Source: UBA1195 sp045598025
GTDB lineage: Bacteria > Bacteroidota > Bacteroidia > Bacteroidales > WCHB1-69
Assembly: GCA_045598025.1 (NCBI GenBank)
Contig: JAZLLH010000038.1
Location: 1-35,017, forward strand
Direction of reading: 5' to 3'
DNA: 35,017 nt
Part shown: in pieces, positions 25,378 through 32,031 of the stretch
Numbering within the stretch: the stretch's first letter is position 1
How the letters are laid out: the number at the start of each line of letters is the position of its first letter
Program-made: the position numbers and the translations under genes
Notes under the pieces: model-generated
What the model was told of the DNA's origin: nothing
Database searches by the model: none
Seen by the model: only the letters and a program-made list of their open reading frames with translations

Positions 25378-26322
25378 ATGAACATAGTAGCTGTAGAACC
25401 TATCGGAATAAGTTCGGACATGGCCAAGGAACTGGAATCAGAGTTCGCCTCCCTGGGACATCGTTTTATCTATAATCCGGACCGCAATGAAAACGAAGAC
25501 GTGCTTCGCGACCGCATGAAAGATGCGGATATCGCCATTATTTCCAATATTCCCTTGAAGGAGTCCGTCCTGTCGGCCTGCCCGCATTTGAAATTCATAG
25601 CCTTGGCATTCACCGGCATGGACCATATTGATCTGGCGTACTGCAAAGCTCACAACATACAGATTCGCAATGCGGCGGGTTATGCTACCCGCGCGGTGGG
25701 AGAATTGGCTGTCGGACTGATGCTGGATGTGTATCGCAAGATATCGGAGCTGGATGCCAAGACCCGTCGCCTGGGTACCCGTTCCAATTTTTTGGGACGT
25801 GAACTTTACGGAAAAACCGTGGGCATTGTCGGAACCGGTGCCATCGGAACGTATACGGCCCGTCTGCTCCAGGCTTTCGGCTGCAAGGTCCTTGCCTACA
25901 ACCGGAGTGAACACGAGGAAATCCGGAACATGGGCATTCCTTATGTGTCTTTGGACGAATTGCTTCGCCGTTCGGATATCGTATCTCTTCATCTTCCATT
26001 GACCAAGGAAACCGAGCATTTGATTTCCAAAGAGAAACTGTCTCTTTGCAAACCTACCGCCATTCTGGTCAACACGGCCCGTGGCAATGTGGTGGATAAG
26101 GAAGCCCTGGCGTTAGCCCTGCAGGAAGGCCGTCTGGCCGGTGCCGGCCTGGATGTGTTTGAAAAAGAGCCTCCGTTGCCTGTCGGTCATGTGATGCTGA
26201 ACGCTCCGAATGTGGTCATGGTGCCGCATGTGGGTTATGCCACCCGGGAAGCATTCGATATCCGTATTGACATCGTTATGGATGCGGTCAGAACTTATCT
26301 TCAGGAGGTTGCACATGCGTAA
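25378..26322 (+). CDS. D-isomer-specific 2-hydroxyacid dehydrogenase
   Basis: A 314-residue NAD(P)-dependent oxidoreductase of the D-2-hydroxyacid dehydrogenase family. The nucleotide-binding loop is GTGAIG starting at Gly152. The catalytic arginine is Arg235 in NTARGNVVD, the acid segment is DVFEKEPP, and the catalytic histidine is His284 in VPHVGYAT. The substrate-domain segments ALAFTGMDHID and RNAAGYATRAVGELAV are normal. The exact substrate (glycerate, glyoxylate, lactate or other) cannot be told. It starts 3 bases after the GldH-like gene and overlaps the transglycosylase gene by 8 bases. Confidence 0.9.
   Translation: MNIVAVEPIGISSDMAKELESEFASLGHRFIYNPDRNENEDVLRDRMKDADIAIISNIPLKESVLSACPHLKFIALAFTGMDHIDLAYCKAHNIQIRNAAGYATRAVGELAVGLMLDVYRKISELDAKTRRLGTRSNFLGRELYGKTVGIVGTGAIGTYTARLLQAFGCKVLAYNRSEHEEIRNMGIPYVSLDELLRRSDIVSLHLPLTKETEHLISKEKLSLCKPTAILVNTARGNVVDKEALALALQEGRLAGAGLDVFEKEPPLPVGHVMLNAPNVVMVPHVGYATREAFDIRIDIVMDAVRTYLQEVAHA
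26303..26308 (+). promoter_or_regulatory. Canonical Shine-Dalgarno site for the lytic transglycosylase gene
   Basis: AGGAGG lies six bases before ATG 26315, inside the end of the dehydrogenase coding sequence. Such a perfect site is unusual here: most genes in this window have AT-rich upstream regions without one, as is usual in Bacteroidota. It supports the choice of ATG 26315. Confidence 0.75.
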
Positions 26323-27730
26323 GATAGGTTCGCTCGTTTTGTGTTTTGTCTTTTTCCTTGTTTATTCTCCGAGACTTTCGGCTCAGTATCAGTGGGTAGT
26401 GACAAGTCCGGATACGGTGGAAGACGAGGCGGAAGGACAGATTCGCGAAATGTGGAACGAACTGCAGCAGTCATGGTATGCCAAAATAGCCCAATATCAG
26501 ATACATTCTCAGATTTCTCTCCCGGACGTACCGGACAGTGATACGCTTTCAACGGATTCTGTCAACATATTGCGTTTGGAAGCGCTGTTGCACACTACGG
26601 TTTTTCCCATGGTGTACAATGACGATATTAGAAAGTATATCAATTTGTATACCAAAGGATTGCGTTCAATGCCCCTGATTTTGGCAAGGGCTCAGGTATA
26701 TTTCCCTCTATTTGAGGAAACACTGAACAAATACAAGGTACCTTTGGAACTGAAATATCTTTCCGTTATCGAATCGGCCTTGCGTCCGGAGGCTATTTCT
26801 CACGCCGGAGCTACCGGCTTGTGGCAGTTTATGTACGGTACGGGAAAAATGTACGGATTGCAGGTCAGTACGTATGTGGACGATCGTATGGATCCTTTGA
26901 AGGCGACGGATGCTGCGGCAAGGCATCTGTACGATTTGAGCGAAATGTTCGATGGCAATTGGCCTTTGGCCCTGGCTGCGTATAATTGCGGACCGGGCAA
27001 TGTGGTCCGTGCCATCAAAAAAGCGGGCGGAGCCAAGGATTTTTGGAAGATATACAACTATCTTCCCCGGGAAACCAGAGGCTATGTGCCTGCCTTTTAC
27101 GGAGCGATGTTTGCTATGAAGTACAGCGAACTGTACGGACTGCATCCGGCCAAGGTAGGTGTGGAACCGGTGGATACCATACGCATTTACCACCGTTTGG
27201 ATCTGCAGAAGGCCGCGAATGTGACGCATATTCCTCTGGATGAACTGAAATATTACAATCCTCAGTACATAAGGGATGTGATTCCGACTACGGCGGAGGG
27301 TTCCGTTCTGCGCCTGCCAGCCAAGTATATACTGACGTTCGAAGAATCCAAGGACAGTATTTATGCCCTGCAGCGTCAGGCAGAAATCGCCAGTATCGAA
27401 CTTCCCAAGGCAGAAGGGAACAATCAGCAGGGAGAATATTATTTCAAGAACCGATACCATGTGGTCAAAAGCGGTGAAACACTGTCCATGATTGCGCGCA
27501 AATACGGAACCACGGTGGATCATATTCAGCGCATAAACCATCGTCGCAGTACCATGATACATCCGGGTGACCGTCTCATTGTCGGACAAAACAAGGTATA
27601 CCTTCCCAAAACGGAAAAAACTGCCAGCGATTCGGTCCGGACGACAGTCTCGGACACAGTGAAAACGGTTCTTCCGGATTCGGTGGACACGGCCCGTTCC
27701 AATTCTCTTTCTGTAATACAAACCAATTGA
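26315..27730 (+). CDS. MltD-like lytic transglycosylase with LysM domain
   Basis: A secreted murein lytic transglycosylase, 471 residues, that cleaves glycan strands to 1,6-anhydro products. ATG 26315 starts a signal peptide (MRKIGSLVLCFVFFLVYSPRLSAQ) and overlaps the previous stop by 8 bases. The SLT domain has catalytic Glu153 in SVIESALRPEA, then SHAGATGLWQFMYGTG and LALAAYNCGPGNV. A LysM domain at about 381-424 (YHVVKSGETLSMIARKYGTT) binds glycan. The last 40 residues are a Ser/Thr/Val-rich low-complexity tail. Together with the M23 peptidase it is one of two LysM-bearing wall enzymes in the window. truB follows after 6 bases. Confidence 0.93.
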   Translation: MRKIGSLVLCFVFFLVYSPRLSAQYQWVVTSPDTVEDEAEGQIREMWNELQQSWYAKIAQYQIHSQISLPDVPDSDTLSTDSVNILRLEALLHTTVFPMVYNDDIRKYINLYTKGLRSMPLILARAQVYFPLFEETLNKYKVPLELKYLSVIESALRPEAISHAGATGLWQFMYGTGKMYGLQVSTYVDDRMDPLKATDAAARHLYDLSEMFDGNWPLALAAYNCGPGNVVRAIKKAGGAKDFWKIYNYLPRETRGYVPAFYGAMFAMKYSELYGLHPAKVGVEPVDTIRIYHRLDLQKAANVTHIPLDELKYYNPQYIRDVIPTTAEGSVLRLPAKYILTFEESKDSIYALQRQAEIASIELPKAEGNNQQGEYYFKNRYHVVKSGETLSMIARKYGTTVDHIQRINHRRSTMIHPGDRLIVGQNKVYLPKTEKTASDSVRTTVSDTVKTVLPDSVDTARSNSLSVIQTN

Positions 27731-27736
27731 TTATTC

Positions 27737-28492
27737 GTGGATTTTACCATACATTTCGATTCGGGTGCCGAGTGCGTATTTGCTGAAGAAGGAAGCGTCT
27801 GGCTCGTTGACAAACCTTTGCGTTGGACCTCCTTCGATGTGGTCAACAAACTCAAATACGAAATCCGTCGGCAGACCGGGCTGAAAAAATTCAAAATCGG
27901 TCATGCCGGTACTTTGGATCCTTTGGCAGACGGATTGTTGCTGATCTGTCTCGGCAAAGCGACCAAACGCATTGAAGAATTGCAGTCCCGGGAAAAAACC
28001 TATACCGGAACCTTTGTGCTCGGAGCAACAACGGCCAGTTATGATCTGGAGCAGCCCGTGGAAAATCCCCAGCCTTTTGCCCATTTGACCCGGACAGAGG
28101 TTGAGGCTGCCTGTCAGCGGCTGAGCGGACCGCAGCAGCAGGTTCCGCCTTTGTTTTCTGCTGTCAAGCTGGATGGAAAGTCTGCTTTCCAATATGCCCG
28201 GAAAGGGGAGGAGGTGGCATTGAAAGCCAAGAACATTGAAATATACTCCTTCGAAATAACCCGTTTTGAGTTGCCTGAAATTGATTTTGAAATCCGTTGC
28301 AGCAAGGGTACTTATATCCGTTCCGTTGCTCGCGATTTGGGTGCATCCCTAGGTTGCGGCGCTTATCTGAAGCGTCTTCGCAGAACAGCCATAGGGGATT
28401 TCAGGGTGGAAGATGCGCTGCCGTTGGAAACGTATTTTTCTGCAGTGAAAGCCGATTTTGTTCCTAGGAAAAAAAAGAACTTTGATTTGTGA
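27737..28492 (+). CDS. truB: tRNA pseudouridine(55) synthase TruB
   Basis: TruB makes pseudouridine 55 in the T loop of tRNAs; 251 residues. Signatures are WLVDKPLRWTSFDVV near the N-terminus, the catalytic Asp61 in GHAGTLDPLADGLL, GKATKRIEELQ, VPPLFSAVKLDGKSAFQYAR, and the RCSKGTYIRSVARDLG segment. The start is taken as GTG 27737: the in-frame stop of the previous gene is at 27728 and the only other upstream codons are not usual starts. A later start would cut into the conserved fold. It closes the run that starts at der. Its length is usual for the shorter Bacteroidota form. Confidence 0.95.
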   Translation: MDFTIHFDSGAECVFAEEGSVWLVDKPLRWTSFDVVNKLKYEIRRQTGLKKFKIGHAGTLDPLADGLLLICLGKATKRIEELQSREKTYTGTFVLGATTASYDLEQPVENPQPFAHLTRTEVEAACQRLSGPQQQVPPLFSAVKLDGKSAFQYARKGEEVALKAKNIEIYSFEITRFELPEIDFEIRCSKGTYIRSVARDLGASLGCGAYLKRLRRTAIGDFRVEDALPLETYFSAVKADFVPRKKKNFDL

Positions 28493-28516
28493 AAATATAT
28501 TTGAGAGTAATGGTGT

Positions 28517-28543
28517 TTTGTAAAGGATAAATCAATACCTTTG
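28517..28543 (+). promoter_or_regulatory. Bacteroidota-type promoter for korAB
   Basis: TACCTTTG at 28536-28543, followed by CAG, matches the TAnnTTTG minus-7 box. TTTG at 28517-28520, 15 bases upstream, may be the minus-33 element. The box lies 45 bases before ATG 28589, and it shows that the in-frame TTG at 28541 is inside the promoter, not a start. Confidence 0.78.
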
Positions 28544-28588
28544 CAGAATATTTGGCACTTTGAAAAAAATAACAAAAGTATTGATAAT

Positions 28589-30433
28589 ATGACACAAGAA
28601 AATCTTAAAATCGAACAGAGGGAAGATATCGTTGTCCGATTTGCCGGAGATTCCGGAGACGGAATGCAACTTTCCGGAACCTTGTTTTCCGATGCATCGG
28701 CCCTGACAGGGAATGATATCGCCACTTTTCCCGATTATCCGGCGGAAATCCGGGCTCCTCACAACACCATAGCAGGTGTGAGCGGATATCAGGTACATGT
28801 CGGTAATCATATTTACAGCTCCGGTGACAAATGTGACATCTTGGTAGCTATGAACCCGGCTTCCTTCAAGTCCAATCTCAAATGGGCTAAAAAAGGAGCC
28901 ACCGTCATCGTCGACATTGATACCTTTACCGAAGATGCCATGGCAAAAGCAGGCTATACTTCCGATCCGTTTACGGATGAATTGCTTCGCGCCTACACCA
29001 TCATCAAAGCGCCCGTCACTTCCTTTACCGGCCGTATCGGCAGCGAGTTAGGAGCGGACAAGAAAACGACGGAGAAATGCCGCAACATGTTTGCTCTCGG
29101 TGTTATTTTTTACATGACACACAAAAAATTGGATCAGACATTTGCCTATCTGGAACGCAAATTCGCCAAGAAGCCCGATGTTGTTCAATTGAACAAAGCT
29201 GTTCTGACTGAAGGCTACGAATATGCGGACAAATTGGAAGTCGCGCATTCACATATAGTGGAAGTTTCTCATGCGGATATGCCGAAAGGACGCTACCGCA
29301 ATATTACCGGTAATGTGGCAACGGCCTGGGGTCTTTTGGCCGCATCCGAACGTAGCGGCCGTCGGCTGTTCCTCGGATCCTATCCCATTACTCCGGCTAC
29401 CGATGTGATGGTGGAACTGGCTAAGCACAAAGCTCTCGGTGCCCGTGTTTTTCAGGCGGAAGACGAAATTGCAGGTATTTGTTCTGCTATCGGCGCATCT
29501 TATGCCGGAGCTTTGGCCTGTACATCCACTTCCGGTCCTGGCCTGTCGCTGAAGAGCGAAGCCTTGGGTCTGGCCGTGATGGTCGAACTTCCTTTGGTTG
29601 TGGTTGATGTACAGCGTGGAGGTCCTTCCACCGGTCTGCCTACCAAAACGGAACAGAGCGATTTGAATCAGGCTTTGTATGGTCGTAACGGTGAGGCTCC
29701 TCTGATTGTGGTGGCCGCTTCTTCTTCGGCCAATTGCTTCTATTGGGCTTATACGGCAGCCAAATTGGCTTTGGAACATATGACACCGGTTATCCTGCTG
29801 ACAGATGGTTATCTGGGCAATGGTTCCCAGCTGTTCCGCATCCCGAAAGTTGCTGATCTCCCTGGTATTACACCGCGTTTGGCGACTCCGAATGATCCGA
29901 ATTACCGTCCTTTCCGTCGTGATCCCGAAACCTTTGCCAGAGAATGGGCACTCCCCGGAATGGAGGGACTGCGTCACCGCGTGGGAGGTTTGGAAAAATG
30001 TCCCGACGGTCCGCTCAGCACGGATCCCGAAAACCATGCCCTCATGGTTCGCAACCGTCAGGAAAAGGTGAACCGGGTGGCCAATTACATTCCCGATCAG
30101 GAAGTGACCGGAAATCCGGACGGCGATTTGCTTGTCGTGGGTTGGGGTGGTACCAGCGGTGCCCTTACCTTGGCTGTTGAAGAGCTGAACAAGGAAGGGA
30201 AAAAGGTGGCTTACACCCATTTCAACTATATCTGCCCGCTGCCGAAAAACACGGGCGATATTTTGCGCAAATACAAAAAAATCGTGGTCTGCGAACTCAA
30301 CAACGGACAGTTTGCCGGTTATTTGCGTACCCAGTTCCCCGAATGCCCCATGCATCAGTACAATAAAATCATGGGACTTCCTTTCGAAGTGGGTGAATTA
30401 AAAGAAGCGTTCAACCAAATTTTAGGAGAATAG
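28589..30433 (+). CDS. korA: 2-oxoacid:ferredoxin oxidoreductase, fused gamma-alpha subunit (KorA)
   Basis: The alpha subunit of a 2-oxoacid:acceptor oxidoreductase, most likely 2-oxoglutarate:ferredoxin oxidoreductase, linking the TCA cycle to ferredoxin reduction in anaerobes. The 614-residue chain is a fusion: a gamma domain (about 14-190, opening VVRFAGDSGDGMQLSG) and an alpha pyrimidine-binding domain from about 260 (GSYPITPATDVMVELAKH, EDEIAGICSAIGASYAG, TSTSGPGLSLKSEALG, VQRGGPSTGLPTKTEQSDL). A transketolase C-terminal-like domain ends the chain. ATG 28589 is used because sequence before it overlaps the promoter. korB follows after 3 bases. The substrate could be another 2-oxoacid, but length and gene pair favour 2-oxoglutarate. 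Confidence 0.92.
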   Translation: MTQENLKIEQREDIVVRFAGDSGDGMQLSGTLFSDASALTGNDIATFPDYPAEIRAPHNTIAGVSGYQVHVGNHIYSSGDKCDILVAMNPASFKSNLKWAKKGATVIVDIDTFTEDAMAKAGYTSDPFTDELLRAYTIIKAPVTSFTGRIGSELGADKKTTEKCRNMFALGVIFYMTHKKLDQTFAYLERKFAKKPDVVQLNKAVLTEGYEYADKLEVAHSHIVEVSHADMPKGRYRNITGNVATAWGLLAASERSGRRLFLGSYPITPATDVMVELAKHKALGARVFQAEDEIAGICSAIGASYAGALACTSTSGPGLSLKSEALGLAVMVELPLVVVDVQRGGPSTGLPTKTEQSDLNQALYGRNGEAPLIVVAASSSANCFYWAYTAAKLALEHMTPVILLTDGYLGNGSQLFRIPKVADLPGITPRLATPNDPNYRPFRRDPETFAREWALPGMEGLRHRVGGLEKCPDGPLSTDPENHALMVRNRQEKVNRVANYIPDQEVTGNPDGDLLVVGWGGTSGALTLAVEELNKEGKKVAYTHFNYICPLPKNTGDILRKYKKIVVCELNNGQFAGYLRTQFPECPMHQYNKIMGLPFEVGELKEAFNQILGE

Positions 30434-30436
30434 ATC

Positions 30437-31471
30437 ATGGCAGAAAGACATTTCGTTCCCAAAGCGGACATGGAGTATACAAAAGCTGATTTTACCAGCG
30501 ACCAAATGGTGAAATGGTGCCCGGGTTGTGGCGACCACTTCATTCTCAGTTCCTTGTTGAACACATTTCCCAAAACCCATACCAAAAAGGAAAACATCTG
30601 CATGGTCTCCGGTATCGGTTGTTCATCCCGTATTCCCTACTATGTGGATACCTACGGTTTTCACAGCATTCACGGCCGTGCATGCGCCATTGCCACAGGT
30701 GTGAAATTGGCCAATCCCTCTTTGAGTGTATGGGTCAACATGGGTGACGGAGATTCCATGGCTATCGGCGGTAATCATTTGATTCACGCTGTGCGCCGCA
30801 ATCAGGACCTCAACATCACGATTTTCAACAATGAAATATACGGTCTGACCAAAGGACAGTACAGTCCTACCACCAAATTCGGCCAGGTAACCAAGACATC
30901 TCCTTTCGGCACCATTGACTATCCTTTTATTCCGGGAGAACTGGTCATGGGCGCTCAGGGTACTTTCTTCGCCCGTGCCATTGACTGCATTCCGCAGCTA
31001 ACGACGGACATCATGACCCGTGCAGCCCAACACGATGGTACCAGTGTGGTGGAAGTGTTACAGAACTGTATGATTTTCAACGACAAAACCCATGCTGCCA
31101 TTACCGATAAAGCTGTTCGTGACGATCGCACCATCGTGCTTGAACACGGCAAACCCATGCTGTTCGGCAAGGACAGGAACCGCGGTCTCCGTTTCAACGG
31201 ACGTAGCCTGGAAGCCGTTACCATAGGCGAAAATGGTGTTACTCTCGATGACATCATGATTCACGATGAAACGACAGAGGATGCCGGTATCCACATGATG
31301 CTGGCCCGTATGCACGGGGATCTTCCCGTGGCCATTGGCGTTATCCGCAACGTCCACAAGACTTCCTATACCCAGTTGTACGAGGACCAAATGGATGAAC
31401 AGATGGCCAACGGCAAATACAAATGTGTTGACGATCTGCTCAACAGCGGTGATACCTGGGAGGTGGAATAA
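30437..31471 (+). CDS. korB: 2-oxoacid:ferredoxin oxidoreductase, beta subunit (KorB)
   Basis: The thiamine-diphosphate- and Fe-S-binding beta subunit partnering KorA, 344 residues. It has the cysteine motif KWCPGCGDHF and a further cysteine in SGIGCSSRIPYY, which in this family ligate a 4Fe-4S cluster. The TPP site is GDGDSMAIGGNHLIHAVRRN (from about residue 104) followed by NNEIYGLTKGQYSPT. The gene starts 3 bases after korA and is followed by a terminator, so the operon consists of these two genes only. No separate ferredoxin-like delta subunit gene is adjacent. Confidence 0.93.
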   Translation: MAERHFVPKADMEYTKADFTSDQMVKWCPGCGDHFILSSLLNTFPKTHTKKENICMVSGIGCSSRIPYYVDTYGFHSIHGRACAIATGVKLANPSLSVWVNMGDGDSMAIGGNHLIHAVRRNQDLNITIFNNEIYGLTKGQYSPTTKFGQVTKTSPFGTIDYPFIPGELVMGAQGTFFARAIDCIPQLTTDIMTRAAQHDGTSVVEVLQNCMIFNDKTHAAITDKAVRDDRTIVLEHGKPMLFGKDRNRGLRFNGRSLEAVTIGENGVTLDDIMIHDETTEDAGIHMMLARMHGDLPVAIGVIRNVHKTSYTQLYEDQMDEQMANGKYKCVDDLLNSGDTWEVE

Positions 31472-31488
31472 ATATCCTTTTCTTAAGC

Positions 31489-31526
31489 AAAAAGCGGTGT
31501 TTGCCCTGGGCGCACCGCTTTTTTTT
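31489..31526 (+). terminator. Rho-independent-type terminator after korB
   Basis: An A-run plus GCGGTG pairs with CACCGC plus an eight-T run (11-bp stem including A-T pairs) around a 13-base loop. It begins 17 bases after the korB stop. The 155-base gap 31472-31626 holds this terminator and the promoter of the next gene. Confidence 0.85.
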
Positions 31527-31579
31527 ATTCCTGAGCAAAAAAAATAGGAAGGAAAGTATAAAGATAAGGAAATTATATC

Positions 31580-31587
31580 TACTTTTG
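31580..31587 (+). promoter_or_regulatory. Bacteroidota-type minus-7 box for the DUF3276 gene
   Basis: TACTTTTG followed by CTTTTGCA matches TAnnTTTG. It lies 39 bases before ATG 31627 and downstream of the korB terminator, so the DUF3276 gene is an independent unit. No clear minus-33 element is seen. Confidence 0.7.
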
Positions 31588-31626
31588 CTTTTGCAAATTT
31601 GTGAATACGACCAAATAGAAAGAAAG

Positions 31627-31983
31627 ATGGAGGATTTAAATCGAAAAGGAAGTAAAGAGATGATGTCCAAATCGTTAAAAGCCGGCAAACGGACGTATTT
31701 CTTCGATTTGAAGGAAACGCGTTATGAGGAGCATTATCTCGTGATTGCAGAAAGCAAGCGAAAATTCAATGAAGAGGAAGGTCGCTTTTTCTACGAAAAG
31801 CACAAATTGTTTCTTCACGTGCAGGATTTGGAGAAATTTGCAGCCTGTCTGGAAGAAATGATCCAATATGCGAAAGCCAATGTATCGGAAGAAGAATTCC
31901 ATCCCAAATACGCAGGACAGGACGAGACCTATTCCGAAGACGATGGGTCTTTAGATTTTGACGATTTGGATTTCAGCAAATAA
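31627..31983 (+). CDS. DUF3276 (PUR-alpha-like) nucleic-acid-binding protein
   Basis: A 118-residue protein. ATG 31627 is taken as start because it lies downstream of the promoter box; ATGs at 31660 and 31663 are alternatives. The central part (SLKAGKRTYFFDLKETRYEEHYLVIAESK, then RFFYEKHKLFLHVQDLEKFAACLEEMI) matches the DUF3276 family, whose fold is the PUR repeat seen in PurA single-stranded nucleic-acid-binding proteins. The last 30 or so residues form a strongly acidic tail (YSEDDGSLDFDDLDFSK) that could compete with nucleic acid or bind a partner. The gene is monocistronic and converges on ileS. Nucleic-acid binding is known for family members; its role in the cell is unclear. Confidence 0.83.
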   Translation: MEDLNRKGSKEMMSKSLKAGKRTYFFDLKETRYEEHYLVIAESKRKFNEEEGRFFYEKHKLFLHVQDLEKFAACLEEMIQYAKANVSEEEFHPKYAGQDETYSEDDGSLDFDDLDFSK

Positions 31984-31990
31984 AAGTCTA

Positions 31991-32031
31991 TAGAAATAGA
32001 GGCCTGATTCCTCAGGCCTTTGCTATTTCTA
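31991..32031. terminator. Shared hairpin between DUF3276 gene and ileS
   Basis: A long inverted repeat: TAGAAATAG plus AGGCCTGA pairs with TCAGGCCT plus CTATTTCTA, around a TTCC loop and with a 3-base bulge (TTG) on the right arm. It works equally on both strands and lies between convergent genes, so it is a candidate bidirectional terminator, although neither side has a long T run. The right arm includes the last codons and stop of ileS. Confidence 0.7.

Noticed and set aside
29249..30355. Long minus-strand open frame opposite korA
   Set aside because: Antisense shadow of a well-supported gene, with no start context or known motif.
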